A DNA stretch of 64,000 nucleotides from an uncultured Roseobacter sp. GTDB taxonomy: Bacteria; Pseudomonadota; Alphaproteobacteria; Rhodobacterales; Rhodobacteraceae. The position numbers were made by a program, and so were the translations under genes. Below the pieces are notes generated by a model. It made no database searches. It had not been told where the DNA came from and saw only the letters and a list, made by a program, of their open reading frames with translations. Shown here in pieces: positions 18,495-28,506 of this stretch (positions within the stretch are counted from its first letter, which is position 1; every line of letters begins with the position of its first letter). The stretch lies in the NCBI GenBank assembly GCA_947488305.1, contig CANKZM010000003.1:372001-436000 (forward strand), written 5' to 3'.

Positions 18495-20506
18495 TCTGCT
18501 GCCAACGCCCCCTGCTTGCGAGCCTTTGCGTTGGCGGAAAGCTCGGCCATAAGCTCAGACGCCCGCGCGATCGGGTTTGACAGGTAGAAATCCGCAATGG
18601 CCTGCCGGAAGGTTGCGTCGCCAAGGCTGCCTCTCGAAAGGGGCTTCCACTCGTTTTCTGCGACATCATCAATCTTGGCCAGATGCGGCACATCCTTCAC
18701 CAACATCTGGCGTAGCTGCGCAACGCTGTCGAAGGGCAATTGAGCACCCATCTCAGCGGAGAGTGCGCGCAGAATTGCCCAGTTCTCCTTGGCCTCCCCT
18801 GGCGCGAACCCGGCTCGCAATGCCAGCTGCGGACGCCCTTCGGTATTGACGAACAGTCCGGGCTCTTCGGTGTAGGCCGCACCCGGCAGAATAATATCTG
18901 CCCGATGGGCACCCCGGTCGCCATGGCTGCCCTGATAGATGACGAAGGGACCGTCTTTGATTTCAATTTCATCCGCGCCGAGGTTGTAGATCACGTCAGC
19001 GTCTGCGACGGCTTCTATGCCACGATCATTGACGGCGCCGATATCCAGCGCGCCGACGCGCCCGGCGGCAGTGTGCAGCACCATGAACTTTGATTTCGTC
19101 TTCTCCGCAAAAGCCATTGCCTCGGCAAGCACTGCCGCGCCATCGGCCTCGCGCAGCGCGCCCAAGCCGACGATCACGACAGTAGGTTTGTCGTTCACGC
19201 TTGAGTGGTCGTCTTCCAGCAGCTTGGCCAGCGCCTTCCGGTCGTCGCCAAGATGGAAGTATTCATACGTCAGATCAACGGCTTCACCGACCAGTCCAAC
19301 ATTAGCTCCCTTGGTCCAGGCCTTGCGAATGCGCGCGTTGAGCACAGGCGCTTCCACCGCCGGGTTGGCGCCGATCAGCATGATGGCCTTGGCAGTATCA
19401 AGATCCTCTATTCTAGCCGTGCCCACATAGGCGGAACGATTATCCCCCGGCAGCTTGGCACCATCGGTCCGGCATTCCACGATGCCGCCCTGCCCTTCGA
19501 TCAGCTGTTTCAGCGCGTAAGCAGCTTCAACCGACACCAAGTCACCGACCAGGCCCGCCAGCTTCTTACCTGCCATGGCATTGGCAGCTGCCGTCAGAGC
19601 CTCGGGCCAGCTTGCGGCACGCAGCTTGCCGTTTTCCCGAATGTAGGGACGGTCCAAACGCTGGCGGCGCAACCCGTCCCAGACAAACCGGGTCTTGTCG
19701 GAGATCCACTCTTCATTCACGCCATCATGGTTGCGTGGCAGGAAACGCATGACTTCACGCCCCTTGGTATCCACACGGATGTTTGAGCCCAAAGCATCCA
19801 TCACATCGATGCTTTCGGTCTTGGTCAGCTCCCACGGACGGGCCGTAAACGCATAGGGTTTCGAGACCAGAGCACCAACCGGACACAGGTCGATGATGTT
19901 GCCCTGCAGGTTACTGTCAAGCGTCTGTCCCAAGTAAGAGGTGATCTCTGCGTCTTCACCGCGACCTGTCTGGCCCATCTGGTGAATACCCGCGACTTCC
20001 GTTGTAAAGCGTACGCACCGCGTGCAAGAGATGCAGCGCGTCATATGCGTCTCGACCAGAGGGCCAAGATCGAGATCTTCCGTCGCGCGCTTCGGTTCGC
20101 GGTAACGGCTGAAATCCACACCATAGGCCATCGCCTGATCCTGCAGGTCGCATTCGCCACCTTGATCGCAAATCGGGCAATCGAGCGGGTGGTTGATGAG
20201 CAGAAACTCCATCACCCCTTCGCGGGCCTTCTTGACCATGGGCGAGTTGGTCTTGACTACGGGCGGTTGCCCCTCCGGTCCCGGGCGAAGGTCTTTCACC
20301 TGCATCGCACAGGAGGCAGCAGGTTTCGGGGGGCCGCCGACCACTTCGACAAGGCACATCCGGCAGTTGCCCGCGATGGTCAGACGTTCGTGGTAGCAAA
20401 AACGCGGGATCTCAATACCCGCTTCTTCACACGCCTGAATGAGGGTCATTGCCCCGTCTACTTCTACCTCTTTGTCGTCGATAATGATCTTGCGCAGATC
20501 GCTCAT
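18491..20506 (-). CDS. nuoG: NADH-quinone oxidoreductase subunit G
   Basis: The large iron-sulfur subunit of the complex I peripheral arm. Near the N-terminus are the 2Fe-2S ligands [18 protein letters not shown], then [17 protein letters not shown] (His/Cys3 ligands of N5) and [10 protein letters not shown] (N4), followed by the molybdopterin-oxidoreductase-like domain without cofactor function. The start at 20506 ([11 protein letters not shown]) gives 671 residues, typical of alphaproteobacteria; the upstream ATG at 20530 adds only eight atypical residues. The DUF5333-like gene ends 42 bases before it. Confidence 0.95.
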   Translation of the reverse strand: MSDLRKIIIDDKEVEVDGAMTLIQACEEAGIEIPRFCYHERLTIAGNCRMCLVEVVGGPPKPAASCAMQVKDLRPGPEGQPPVVKTNSPMVKKAREGVMEFLLINHPLDCPICDQGGECDLQDQAMAYGVDFSRYREPKRATEDLDLGPLVETHMTRCISCTRCVRFTTEVAGIHQMGQTGRGEDAEITSYLGQTLDSNLQGNIIDLCPVGALVSKPYAFTARPWELTKTESIDVMDALGSNIRVDTKGREVMRFLPRNHDGVNEEWISDKTRFVWDGLRRQRLDRPYIRENGKLRAASWPEALTAAANAMAGKKLAGLVGDLVSVEAAYALKQLIEGQGGIVECRTDGAKLPGDNRSAYVGTARIEDLDTAKAIMLIGANPAVEAPVLNARIRKAWTKGANVGLVGEAVDLTYEYFHLGDDRKALAKLLEDDHSSVNDKPTVVIVGLGALREADGAAVLAEAMAFAEKTKSKFMVLHTAAGRVGALDIGAVNDRGIEAVADADVIYNLGADEIEIKDGPFVIYQGSHGDRGAHRADIILPGAAYTEEPGLFVNTEGRPQLALRAGFAPGEAKENWAILRALSAEMGAQLPFDSVAQLRQMLVKDVPHLAKIDDVAENEWKPLSRGSLGDATFRQAIADFYLSNPIARASELMAELSANAKARKQGALAAE

Positions 20507-20548
20507 ATCATTCGCCTTTTTCCATTGCACCGCCCTCGGTGCAAATCC

Positions 20549-20950
20549 CTATTTCGAAGTGCGCAGCAGCGCACCAATTTCCGAATTACGAGCGATCTCG
20601 GCTTCTCCGAGCGCGCAGTAACCCGCTTTGTCCTGCCCAAACCCTTGGGACTCCATGTATTTCGCGGCACGCGCGCGCAAACGTTTCTTTTCCGACTTTG
20701 ACTTCAGATGCGTGCGGATCTCGTCTTCGGTGTAGCCCAGATCACGCGCTTCGCGCTCCAACCCGCGCAGCACGCCAAATGCTTTGAAGAGCCGCGCATC
20801 AATCGACGGGCAATTCTTGCGGATTTCATGGGCGAGTCCAACCACGAACAACCCATTGTCAATGTCTGGCACATCCCGCAAAGCGGGTTTGGCCGCCACC
20901 GCGCCCGCTGCCAATACTGCCACCAATATCCCCACAATCACTTTGCGCAT
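20549..20950 (-). CDS. DUF5333-like exported protein in nuo operon
   Basis: A 133-residue protein with signal peptide MRKVIVGILVAVLAAGAVAA and a helical mature part containing two Cys (NCPSID, GYCALG), LKSKSEKKRLRARAAKYM and an acidic/polar end. It resembles the DUF5333 family that I recall as Rhodobacteraceae-specific and nuo-linked; the assignment is from memory of the pattern. Start chosen at 20950 because it opens the signal peptide; ATG 21034 would put 28 basic residues in front. It lies 118 bases after the preceding lipoprotein gene and 42 bases before nuoG. Confidence 0.75.
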   Translation of the reverse strand: MRKVIVGILVAVLAAGAVAAKPALRDVPDIDNGLFVVGLAHEIRKNCPSIDARLFKAFGVLRGLEREARDLGYTEDEIRTHLKSKSEKKRLRARAAKYMESQGFGQDKAGYCALGEAEIARNSEIGALLRTSK

Positions 20951-21068
20951 CCGATTTCTCCTTTTGCCGATGCAAGGCACGCGCTTATTGCGTCCCCTTT
21001 CGGCATGTGGAGCTGCGCACCGCCTGATAGGCAATAACGCGGCTGCATTGCGCAGATCAGACCGCGGC

Positions 21069-21395
21069 TCATTGCGGGCACCTCCCCTGCAGGGTCAGCG
21101 TGTCGTTCAAGATTGGCAATTGTTCATCGGGGCTGTCCGGGCCAACCGCCCAGATGATGTCAGATCGGCCAAAACGGTTCACGCAATAGACCGTCGCCTC
21201 GTAGCGGGCGGCTTCACGCGCGCCCGCCAATGATGCGGACACCGGACTGCTGGTGACAATGAATTCATCTGGCGTGCTCCGCTCGGTTTTCAGCTTGGAG
21301 CGGAAAAACTGCCCGTCAAACAGGATGTCATCGTCATCCGGTCCACAGGCGACCAGCGCCAGTGCTGACATCAAGAGGAGCAAACCAAACCGCAT
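21069..21395 (-). CDS. Small lipoprotein of unknown function in nuo operon
   Basis: A 108-residue protein beginning with a lipoprotein signal (MRFGLLLLMSALALVAC, lipobox LVAC, Cys17), then a very acidic segment (GPDDDD), which would direct it away from simple inner-membrane retention rules only if position +2 were Asp; here +2 is Gly. The rest (about 40-108) includes EAARYEATVYCVNRFGRSDIIW and one more Cys near the end. Resembles in size and form the lipoprotein between nuoG and nuoH. It starts 5 bases after the stop of the DUF3291 gene; no family recognised. Confidence 0.72.
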   Translation of the reverse strand: MRFGLLLLMSALALVACGPDDDDILFDGQFFRSKLKTERSTPDEFIVTSSPVSASLAGAREAARYEATVYCVNRFGRSDIIWAVGPDSPDEQLPILNDTLTLQGRCPQ

Positions 21396-21400
21396 ACCCG

Positions 21401-21886
21401 TTACTCCGCAGCAACCGGCGCACACCGGTTGTTCTTCCACATTTCGGCGTTGTTGAGATAGGACCACCCGAAAGCATGATCGCTGTCGCCGTGTTTCTTG
21501 AGGTGCTCCAGACGGTCAAGCGCTTCTTCCAGCGTCGGTTCATGCCCTTCTGGCACCCACCACATCACAAAGTGCATCTCGCCAAGCACTTCAAACCACT
21601 CCTGACGGCGCTCGTAGAACTGCTTGTGGATCGTGCCCCAGACAAATTTCTCCAGCGTCTCAACACTTTCCCAAACTGTCAGATTGGAAACATACTGCGG
21701 GTCCCCGTCGATCTTGGCCTCGGTATTGCCTGTGCCCGGCTCGCCCGAACCTTCCATCATCCAAACAAACCCCGGCATGCGCTTGCCCAGCCCATTGATC
21801 CGGTCAAGGTTCGCCATGAACTCGGCGACACGCGGATCATCCACGGGCGCTAAAAGACGGCCAACATTAAGCTCAGCAAGATACAC
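21401..21886 (-). CDS. DUF3291-like protein, downstream paralogue
   Basis: A 161-residue cytoplasmic protein with the ferredoxin-like/ABM-type pattern of DUF3291: N-terminal LAELNVGRLLAP, PGFVWMMEG, SNLTVWESVETLEKFVW, then FYERRQEWFE and MWWVPEGHEPTLEEALDRLE. The function of the family is unknown; the fold is related to small monooxygenase-like and heme-binding dimers. The neighbouring upstream gene encodes a clear paralogue, and the two share one base at 21886. Confidence 0.82.
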   Translation of the reverse strand: MYLAELNVGRLLAPVDDPRVAEFMANLDRINGLGKRMPGFVWMMEGSGEPGTGNTEAKIDGDPQYVSNLTVWESVETLEKFVWGTIHKQFYERRQEWFEVLGEMHFVMWWVPEGHEPTLEEALDRLEHLKKHGDSDHAFGWSYLNNAEMWKNNRCAPVAAE

Positions 21887-22332
21887 TACGAGAATTCCTC
21901 CGCGTGCTGCATGCCGAAAGCGTTTCGAGTGGGGCCATTTTTTACCAGGCTATTCAACCGGTTTTTCGCTTCTTGAAGCGTCGGCCGAATGTCATCGTCA
22001 ACGTGCCACAAGACCATCGTGGCTAAATCGGAAGTCTCAAACCAGTCTGACCTGCGGTCATAAAACTTGCCATGCAGTGTGCTGTACGCATAGTGGCGAA
22101 GTTGTTCCAAACTCTCCCAGACTGACAGCGTTACAACTATTCGAGCATCACCGGAATATGCCTGCCTTTCCTTGATCGCCTCAGGATTGTCATCGGTGTT
22201 AAGCCGCCAAACGAAGCCTTCAGAACGCTCAGCGAGTGCAAAGATTGCATCAACACCGTCAACGAAGCCCTTAACCATCGAATGACCGATAGGAGCTTTG
22301 AGGCGGCCGCTTGTGTGCACGGCAATATTCAT
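21886..22332 (-). CDS. DUF3291-like protein, upstream paralogue
   Basis: A 148-residue paralogue of the next gene, with the same order of motifs: [69 protein letters not shown]. Divergence is high outside these blocks, so the duplication is old or one copy was acquired. Its start overlaps the nuoF stop by 4 bases, placing both copies in the complex I transcript. Confidence 0.82.
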   Translation of the reverse strand: MNIAVHTSGRLKAPIGHSMVKGFVDGVDAIFALAERSEGFVWRLNTDDNPEAIKERQAYSGDARIVVTLSVWESLEQLRHYAYSTLHGKFYDRRSDWFETSDLATMVLWHVDDDIRPTLQEAKNRLNSLVKNGPTRNAFGMQHAEEFS

Positions 22333-23624
22333 TCGGCAGCCACAGCGCTCACGCGCCCGGAACGCTTGTGTTTGATCCGATCCTCGATCTCATCCCGGAA
22401 GTGTCGGATGAGACCCTGGATCGGCCACGCCGCAGCATCACCAAGCGCGCAGATCGTGTGGCCTTCGACCTGTTTGGTCACGTCCAGCAGCATGTCGATC
22501 TCTTCGGGTTCCGCCTCTCCGGTGACCAAACGATCCATTACGCGCATCATCCAGCCGGTGCCTTCGCGACAGGGCGTACATTGTCCACAGCTTTCATGCT
22601 TGTAGAATTTCGACAGCCGCCAGATCGCTTTGATCACATCGGTGGAGTTATCCATCACGATCACCGCCGCTGTGCCAAGGCCGGAGCGTTGCTCGCGCAG
22701 GTAATCGAAATCCATTATTGCGTCTTTCATGTCCTTACCGGGGATCATTGGCACGGACGACCCACCGGGGATCACCGCCTTGAGGTTGTCCCAGCCGCCA
22801 CGGATGCCGCCGCAATGCGTCTCAATCAACTCTTCGAAACTGATCGACATCGCTTCTTCAACCACGCAAGGGTTGTTCACATGACCCGAAATCGCAAAGA
22901 GCTTGGTACCTGCGTTGTTCGGACGGCCAAAGGAGGAAAACCACTCCGGTCCGCGCCGCAAGATCGTTGGCACAACGGCGATCGATTCTACGTTGTTCAC
23001 GGTGGTCGGGCAGCCATAAAGACCTGCCCCCGCCGGGAACGGCGGCTTCATGCGCGGCATGCCCTTTTTGCCCTCAAGGCTTTCCAGCAGCGCAGTCTCC
23101 TCACCACAGATATAGGCCCCTGCGCCGTGATGCAGGTAAAGATCAAAGTCCCATCCTGAGCCAGCCGCATTCTTGCCAATGAGACCAGCGTCGTAAGCCT
23201 CGTCTATCGCTGCCTGCAATGCTTCCTTCTCGCGGATGTATTCCCCGCGAATATAGATGTAGCAAGCATGCGCGTTCATCGCGAAAGAGGCGATCAGGCA
23301 GCCTTCGACCAGCGTATGCGGATCGTGCCGCATGATCTCGCGATCCTTGCAGGTGCCGGGCTCGGATTCGTCCGCATTCACCACCAGATAGGCCGGGCGG
23401 CCGTCGCTTTCCTTGGGCATGAAGGACCACTTGAGACCGGTCGGGAAGCCCGCGCCGCCCCGTCCCCGCAATCCGGATGCCTTCATCTGGTCCACGATCC
23501 AGTCGCGCCCTTTCTTGATGATGGCATCGGTGCCATCCCAATGGCCACGCGCCTGCGCACCTTTCAGCGTGCGGTCGTGCATGCCGTAAAGATTGGTAAA
23601 GATGCGATCCTTGTCCTGAAGCAT
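22329..23624 (-). CDS. nuoF: NADH-quinone oxidoreductase subunit F
   Basis: The NADH-oxidising flavoprotein of complex I, binding FMN, NADH and 4Fe-4S cluster N3. Motifs are [16 protein letters not shown] (FMN), [19 protein letters not shown] (NADH) and [12 protein letters not shown] plus a later HTICALGD (cluster Cys). Start at 23624 ([14 protein letters not shown]) gives 431 residues, the family norm; the longer frame from 23669 adds a 15-residue basic stretch. The DUF5337-like gene ends 13 bases before. Confidence 0.96.
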   Translation of the reverse strand: MLQDKDRIFTNLYGMHDRTLKGAQARGHWDGTDAIIKKGRDWIVDQMKASGLRGRGGAGFPTGLKWSFMPKESDGRPAYLVVNADESEPGTCKDREIMRHDPHTLVEGCLIASFAMNAHACYIYIRGEYIREKEALQAAIDEAYDAGLIGKNAAGSGWDFDLYLHHGAGAYICGEETALLESLEGKKGMPRMKPPFPAGAGLYGCPTTVNNVESIAVVPTILRRGPEWFSSFGRPNNAGTKLFAISGHVNNPCVVEEAMSISFEELIETHCGGIRGGWDNLKAVIPGGSSVPMIPGKDMKDAIMDFDYLREQRSGLGTAAVIVMDNSTDVIKAIWRLSKFYKHESCGQCTPCREGTGWMMRVMDRLVTGEAEPEEIDMLLDVTKQVEGHTICALGDAAAWPIQGLIRHFRDEIEDRIKHKRSGRVSAVAAE

Positions 23625-23637
23625 ACCGCTTCCCCTT

Positions 23638-23886
23638 TTACCGTTGCTCGCGCGCGGCCTTGCGCGCACGTTTCAATTGCATCGAGACGATGAAAGACCA
23701 AAAGAGGGCGGCCAGTGCAAACAGATCAATTAGGATCGATTGCCGGGCTGTTATGCCAAATTTCGGCGCAAGCCACAGCGACAACACCCAAAGCACCATG
23801 GTCCCCACAATCACGAGGCTGACCATCCGTCCCTTGGCGGCCAGGGCACGCTCTCGCGCCTCAGCCGGTTGTTCCTGCGCACTCAT
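23638..23886 (-). CDS. Small DUF5337-like membrane protein in nuo operon
   Basis: An 82-residue protein: a polar N-terminus ([20 protein letters not shown]), two transmembrane helices (about residues 22-42 and 50-70) and a basic end ([11 protein letters not shown]), consistent with a hairpin in the inner membrane. It resembles the DUF5337 family of Rhodobacteraceae, which I associate with nuo clusters; that name is from memory. ATG 23886 chosen, as the frame upstream is short and polar. Confidence 0.75.
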   Translation of the reverse strand: MSAQEQPAEARERALAAKGRMVSLVIVGTMVLWVLSLWLAPKFGITARQSILIDLFALAALFWSFIVSMQLKRARKAAREQR

Positions 23887-23912
23887 GAAGCCTCCTGACT
23901 TCGTCTTCGGGG

Positions 23913-24572
23913 TCAGCCTTTGGCTTTGGCCAATTCCTTGGCCTGACCAACCCAATCGTCTCTTTCAATTCGTCCCTTGAAGCGCAGGCGTTCATCCACC
24001 CACGCGATGTCGCTTTTCGTCAGTTGAGCCACCTGTTCGTAATGCCAGATGCCCAGATCGTTCAATGTCTGCTCCAGTTTCGGTCCGACCCCGGAGATCT
24101 TCTTGAGATCATCCGCCGACGCGCCTTGTGGCGCTTCGGTCAACATCGCCGGACGATCATCCTTCGGCTTTGCTGGCTCAGCTTTCTTTTTCGTGGCCGG
24201 TTTCTTGGCGGGAGCCTTTTTGGCTGGCGCAGCTTTTGCGGCTGGCTTTGCGTCCGGTTTCGCTGCTGCGGGCGCCGCAGCTGTGGCGGCGGGTGCAGGT
24301 TTCGGCGTTGTTTTCTCCGCCTGTGTCTCGGCACCGGCTCCGGGAACCGGCGGCGTCGTCAACTCCAACTCGTTAGGTGCTGGCAGCGGCCGTAACATCA
24401 CCCAGCTAAAGAGGGCGCCAATGATAAGAAAAAGTATGAGCCCGACGAACGCACCTTGAAGAAATCCCCAGTCGCCCAAAACCCACAAGAAAGTTCCTGC
24501 AACCGTTCCTATGCCGAATGCAACGATCCAGCACCCCAGTGCCGTCCCCATTTTTCCGCTGTCGTTATTCAT
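23913..24572 (-). CDS. Membrane-anchored HHH-domain protein in nuo operon
   Basis: A 219-residue protein with two transmembrane helices (about 10-33 and 38-60), a long Ala/Lys/Pro-rich linker (about 70-150, histone-tail-like KKAPAKKP repeats) and a C-terminal helix-hairpin-helix domain (about 152-214, ADDLKKISGVGPKLEQTLND ... FKGRIERDDWVGQAKELA). The same domain closes NuoE, encoded 29 bases upstream, with 16 of 20 identical residues over its first motif. Similar domains occur elsewhere in alphaproteobacteria as tails on other proteins (I recall ribosomal protein L21). Function unknown; anchoring or assembling the NADH module near the membrane is my inference. Confidence 0.85.
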   Translation of the reverse strand: MNNDSGKMGTALGCWIVAFGIGTVAGTFLWVLGDWGFLQGAFVGLILFLIIGALFSWVMLRPLPAPNELELTTPPVPGAGAETQAEKTTPKPAPAATAAAPAAAKPDAKPAAKAAPAKKAPAKKPATKKKAEPAKPKDDRPAMLTEAPQGASADDLKKISGVGPKLEQTLNDLGIWHYEQVAQLTKSDIAWVDERLRFKGRIERDDWVGQAKELAKAKG

Positions 24573-24601
24573 GAAGGCCTCTCTTTCGGTTATTCAAGCA
24601 A

Positions 24602-25705
24602 TCACTTTTTATAAATACCGTCTTTTTCCGCTCTTTGTGAAAATTCTGTCCCCTCGCCGGATGCAAGCGCCTTTGCCTGATTTACCCAATCGTCACGGCT
24701 GACACGGCCTTTGAAGCCAACAAGGTTTTCGTCGGCCCAGGCAACTTCCTGCGCCGTCCAACTCGCAATCTGATCGTAGTGATAGATCCCAATGTCGTTG
24801 AGCACCCCTTCAAGCTTCGGACCCACACCTTTAATGAGCTTCAGATCGTCCGCGCCACTTTCGCGGGGCCCCTTCAGCCTTTCAGGCTCGGCTCCGGCCG
24901 GCACCTGTTTTGGTTCTTCTTTTTGGCTGACAGGTTTGGCGGCTGCTTTCGCCTTACGTGCGGGCGCTTTCTTGGCCGCCGGTGCAGCATTCGCGTTTGC
25001 GCCCTGCCACGGCATTGTCAAAGGGACTTCTGTGCCATCAATACGCTTGATCGTGTCGCCGATATCGACCGCCAGTTGAGCCGAGGCGTTATACTGGGTC
25101 TTGCCGCTGTCATATTCGGTCAGCGACGTCAGGCCCTTTAACGGCTCTGCCGCATAGCGACCATTTTGCGGCCCCGGGACCGGCACCTTGCCCGCGGCCA
25201 TTTCGTCAATGATCTCACCCATGCGCTCCGCGGTCAGGTCTTCGTAATAGTCCTTGCCGATTTGCGCCATTGGCGCATTGGAACACGACCCGAGGCACTC
25301 GACCTCTTCCCACGAGAAATTGCCGTCCTCGGACAGCTGGTGCGGGTTCGGAGCGATCTTTTCCTGACAAACTGCGATCAGGTCTTCAGCACCGCAGATC
25401 ATGCACGACGTTGTACCACAAACCTGAATATGCGCAATCGCACCAACGGGTTGCAGCTGAAACATAAAGTAAAATGTCGCGACTTCCAATGCTCGGATAT
25501 AGCTCAGACCCAGCATGTCGGCCACATGTTCGATGGCAGGTTTGCTTAGCCACCCTTCTTGTTCCTGTGCGCGCCACAAAAGCGGAATGATTGCAGAAGC
25601 CTGACGCCCCTCAGGGTATTTGGTGATCTGCCCGTCGGCCCAGGCCTGATTGTCAGGCGTGAAGGCAAAGCTGTCAGGCTGTTCGGGGTGAAGACGACGG
25701 AGCAT
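24602..25705 (-). CDS. nuoE: NADH-quinone oxidoreductase subunit E with C-terminal HHH extension
   Basis: The 24-kDa-type subunit that holds the 2Fe-2S cluster N1a. Residues 1-175 form the thioredoxin-like domain with ligands Cys96, Cys101, Cys137 and Cys141 (VCGTTSC and CLGSC). E. coli NuoE is about 166 residues; this one is 367. The extra part is a Pro/Ala/Lys-rich linker (about 235-283) and an HHH domain (about 285-347) like that of the next gene. The extension is in the same open frame with no stop, so it is a true fusion. It starts 1 base after the upstream membrane-protein gene. Confidence 0.95.
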   Translation of the reverse strand: MLRRLHPEQPDSFAFTPDNQAWADGQITKYPEGRQASAIIPLLWRAQEQEGWLSKPAIEHVADMLGLSYIRALEVATFYFMFQLQPVGAIAHIQVCGTTSCMICGAEDLIAVCQEKIAPNPHQLSEDGNFSWEEVECLGSCSNAPMAQIGKDYYEDLTAERMGEIIDEMAAGKVPVPGPQNGRYAAEPLKGLTSLTEYDSGKTQYNASAQLAVDIGDTIKRIDGTEVPLTMPWQGANANAAPAAKKAPARKAKAAAKPVSQKEEPKQVPAGAEPERLKGPRESGADDLKLIKGVGPKLEGVLNDIGIYHYDQIASWTAQEVAWADENLVGFKGRVSRDDWVNQAKALASGEGTEFSQRAEKDGIYKK

Positions 25706-25706
25706 C

Positions 25707-26087
25707 TCAGTTTCCTTCAGTTTTGTCTGATTTTTCCATCAGCGCGTTCAAGAGTGTGGACCATGCCAGCCCCAAAAGCCCGACAAACGCGCCGATGCCA
25801 GACTGCCAGTCAGTCAATACGGCGTACCATCGACGCGTCGCTGAACAGGCATCTTTGATGATCAACGTGCCTTCACTGCGGGCCCCTTCCGTACAAGCAG
25901 CGGCACTCGCCAGCAGGAATATGATCAGCGCGATCGTGACCGCCAGGAATGACCCCAAGAGGTATTTCGCGGTATGAAGCGCAGGGTATCTCGCCCCCGC
26001 ATCTGCATACGCCAGACGAGCGCGCGCAAGTGCAAAAGCACCAGCAAGCGACACGGCGTAAAGCAAAAGCAAGGTCCAAAAGGTCAT
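25707..26087 (-). CDS. Three-helix membrane protein of unknown function between nuoD and nuoE
   Basis: A 126-residue inner-membrane protein with predicted helices at about 3-21, 42-64 and 95-114. Two cysteines ([15 protein letters not shown]) lie in the loop between helices 2 and 3, likely periplasmic and able to form a disulfide. No family recognised. It overlaps the nuoD stop by 4 bases and ends 1 base before nuoE, so it is strongly coupled to complex I expression. Confidence 0.75.
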   Translation of the reverse strand: MTFWTLLLLYAVSLAGAFALARARLAYADAGARYPALHTAKYLLGSFLAVTIALIIFLLASAAACTEGARSEGTLIIKDACSATRRWYAVLTDWQSGIGAFVGLLGLAWSTLLNALMEKSDKTEGN

Positions 26088-27307
26088 CGGTCGATTTCTC
26101 CAAACACGACGTCCATAGTCCCGATGATCGCAGCGACATCCGCTAGTTGGTGGCCTTTGGAGATGTGATCCATCGCCTGAAGATGCAAAAAGCCCGGTGC
26201 GCGGATTTTCGCGCGATAGGGCTTGTTGGTGCCATCGGCCACGAGGTAGACGCCAAACTCACCCTTGGGCGCTTCGACGGCCGCATAGACCTCACCCTCG
26301 GGCACGTGGAACCCTTCGGTATAGAGCTTGAAGTGGTGGATCAGGCTTTCCATTGAGGTTTTCATGTCAGCGCGGCTTGGCGGGGTGATCTTGCCGCGCG
26401 CCAGGATGTCGCCCTGCCCATCTGGTGCGCGAAGTTTTTCGACCGCCTGCAGGATGATCGATACGGACTGGCGCATCTCTTCCATGCGCACCAGATAGCG
26501 ATCAAAGCAGTCGCCGTTCTTGCCAACCGGGATTTGGAAGTCGAATTCGTCGTAGCATTCGTACGGCTGCGCGCGTCGCAAATCCCACGCAAGACCGGAC
26601 CCACGGACCATGACACCGGAGAAACCCCATTCAAGGATTTCCTCTTCAGTAACGACGCCAATGTCTGCATTGCGCTGCTTGAAGATGCGGTTCTCCGTCA
26701 GAAGCCCGTCGATATCTGCGATGACACGGGGAAATTCCTTCGCCCAGGTCTCGATATCGTCGATCAGCTCGGGCGGCAGATCCTGATGCACGCCTCCGGG
26801 ACGGAAATAGGCGGCGTGCAAACGCGCCCCGCAAGCCCGTTCATAGAACACCATGAGCTTTTCACGCTCTTCGAAACCCCAGAGTGGTGGGGTCAGCGCG
26901 CCGACATCCATGGCTTGCGTCGTGATGTTGAGGATATGGTTCAGGACCCGACCAATCTCGCAAAAGAGAACCCGGATCAGGGAGGCCCGGCGGGGCACCT
27001 CAACACCGGTCAGCTTTTCGATGGCCAGACACCACGCGTGCTCCTGATTCATGGGGGCGACATAGTCCAGCCGGTCAAAATAGGGCAGGTTCTGGAGGTA
27101 GGTCCGGCTCTCCATCAGCTTTTCGGTGCCTCGGTGCAGCAAGCCGATGTGCGGGTCGCAACGCTCGACGATTTCACCGTCAAGCTCCAGCACAAGGCGC
27201 AACACGCCATGCGCCGCTGGGTGTTGCGGCCCGAAGTTGATGTTGAAATTTCGGATTTTCTGTTCGCCCGTTAAAGCGTCATCGAAACCTTTGGTACCAT
27301 CCATCAT
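26084..27307 (-). CDS. nuoD: NADH-quinone oxidoreductase subunit D
   Basis: The 49-kDa-type subunit lining the quinone pocket, derived from the large subunit of NiFe hydrogenases. Recognised by [24 protein letters not shown]-type sequence (here across residues 20-43), [28 protein letters not shown] and the conserved C-terminal DVVFGEIDR end. The 407 residues are typical of the separate NuoD (not a NuoCD fusion), and nuoC is encoded apart from it with two accessory genes in between. Confidence 0.96.
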   Translation of the reverse strand: MMDGTKGFDDALTGEQKIRNFNINFGPQHPAAHGVLRLVLELDGEIVERCDPHIGLLHRGTEKLMESRTYLQNLPYFDRLDYVAPMNQEHAWCLAIEKLTGVEVPRRASLIRVLFCEIGRVLNHILNITTQAMDVGALTPPLWGFEEREKLMVFYERACGARLHAAYFRPGGVHQDLPPELIDDIETWAKEFPRVIADIDGLLTENRIFKQRNADIGVVTEEEILEWGFSGVMVRGSGLAWDLRRAQPYECYDEFDFQIPVGKNGDCFDRYLVRMEEMRQSVSIILQAVEKLRAPDGQGDILARGKITPPSRADMKTSMESLIHHFKLYTEGFHVPEGEVYAAVEAPKGEFGVYLVADGTNKPYRAKIRAPGFLHLQAMDHISKGHQLADVAAIIGTMDVVFGEIDR

Positions 27308-27308
27308 C

Positions 27309-27485
27309 TCAACGTCTCTCCAACTCTTGCAGCTTGATGCTCATCCACCAGACAAGCGCAAGAACGCCTACGAGGGGAACCACGCACACAAGCGCCCAAT
27401 ACTTATTGATCCCGAAGTGCGGCAGCAGCTTCAGCATCGGAATGATCAGCAGTACAACTACGACAAGTCCAATCAGACCTTCCAT
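27309..27485 (-). CDS. 58-residue two-helix membrane protein in nuo operon
   Basis: A tiny hydrophobic protein with helices at about 3-22 and 30-48 and a charged end (KLQELERR). A GGGAG ribosome-binding site precedes ATG 27485 by a suitable distance; the longer frame from 27617 runs antisense-like through the intergenic region without one, so I take the short start. It ends 1 base before nuoD. Small hydrophobic frames at this position suggest a complex I assembly or accessory role, but there is no family evidence. Confidence 0.65.
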   Translation of the reverse strand: MEGLIGLVVVVLLIIPMLKLLPHFGINKYWALVCVVPLVGVLALVWWMSIKLQELERR

Positions 27486-27546
27486 CAGATCGTTCTCCCT
27501 TTTGACAGGCAGCGATTGTCGAACAACCGCAGAGTATCGAAAACGC

Positions 27547-28506
27547 TCAGCATAGCGCCGCACTGTCATGCCACTTTTGCGGCAATTTTGCTCCGAACCG
27601 GAGCTTTGCAAAATCATATACAGGCTTTAGGACGCCAGCGATCTTCGCCCGATCCTCTGCACGAACAGGAACCGCACTCTTTCCGGCAATATTGTTTTTG
27701 CGGTCAATGCGGCCGGGCACAAAGGGTACACCCAGAAACGCGCAGATTTCTTTGAGCTGCGATTGATCGAACAGGTTCTCAAAAAACACGTAAAGGATCT
27801 TGTCTGCAGGAACAGCTTTTTCCAATGCAGCGATCGTCTTATCGTATCTGGACAACGCAACCGTTCGATTGACAAAGCGGTTGATCATGTCTGACAGGTC
27901 CTGCTCAGTCGGGGGTTTTTCTCCTAGCTTCTTTCGCAAGCTATGTCGCGCACCTGAGATGAAACGTGAAACCGGATCGCGCATCAGAAAGATAAACCGA
28001 ACATTGGGCGCTAATTCCGCCATGCGCGCAAAGGTTTCAGGCTGCAAAAGCGCGTATTCGGGGCAAATTTCACCAGCAGCCCGAGTGTTGTCATCCTTGT
28101 TTTCCAAAATCACATCAGCATATGCGGAATATGGCGCGAAGGGTGCCTCCACTGCTTTCAGCGCAAGTGTGATCGCCCGCTGACGCCGCGCATGAAGAGT
28201 GAAGGGTATAGCCGCTGCGATGCTTCGCAACACTGTCGGTTTTTCACGCCGAACCCTTTGGGCTTGCAACATGCGTGACGCATTGGGCCGACCCTCGACG
28301 ATATTCCAATAGTCGTGCTCTTTCCACTCCGGCACAGAAACATCGGCATGCGCCTTAAAATAACGGCTAAGCCAAGTCGTCCCGGCTTTTTGCGCGCCAA
28401 TCACAAAAAACACGCAATCGACCGACGCAAAACGCGGGTCGACCTCTTGCGGGTTTTCCAGATATGCGACGCTTGCAGTCAAACGATCAGGCCTCTTTCT
28501 TTTCAT
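27547..28506 (-). CDS. Sulfotransferase family protein
   Basis: A PAPS-dependent sulfotransferase of 319 residues. The 5'-phosphosulfate loop [14 protein letters not shown] lies near residues 37-50 and the 3'-phosphate motif [13 protein letters not shown] near 175-187. The C-terminal part contains the usual AGKS-like segment ([10 protein letters not shown]). The acceptor cannot be told from sequence; a surface glycan or small metabolite is likely. It sits between nuoC and the 58-residue gene, overlapping the nuoC end by 20 bases, and has no link to respiration. Three lines counted by hand give 48% GC, lower than most nuo genes, so it is probably an acquired passenger. Confidence 0.85.
   Translation of the reverse strand: MKRKRPDRLTASVAYLENPQEVDPRFASVDCVFFVIGAQKAGTTWLSRYFKAHADVSVPEWKEHDYWNIVEGRPNASRMLQAQRVRREKPTVLRSIAAAIPFTLHARRQRAITLALKAVEAPFAPYSAYADVILENKDDNTRAAGEICPEYALLQPETFARMAELAPNVRFIFLMRDPVSRFISGARHSLRKKLGEKPPTEQDLSDMINRFVNRTVALSRYDKTIAALEKAVPADKILYVFFENLFDQSQLKEICAFLGVPFVPGRIDRKNNIAGKSAVPVRAEDRAKIAGVLKPVYDFAKLRFGAKLPQKWHDSAALC

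Noticed and set aside
24602-25200. NuoE tail as a sequencing or assembly artefact
   Set aside because: The frame is continuous and the domain is conserved in the next gene with many identical residues, so a genuine fusion is more likely.
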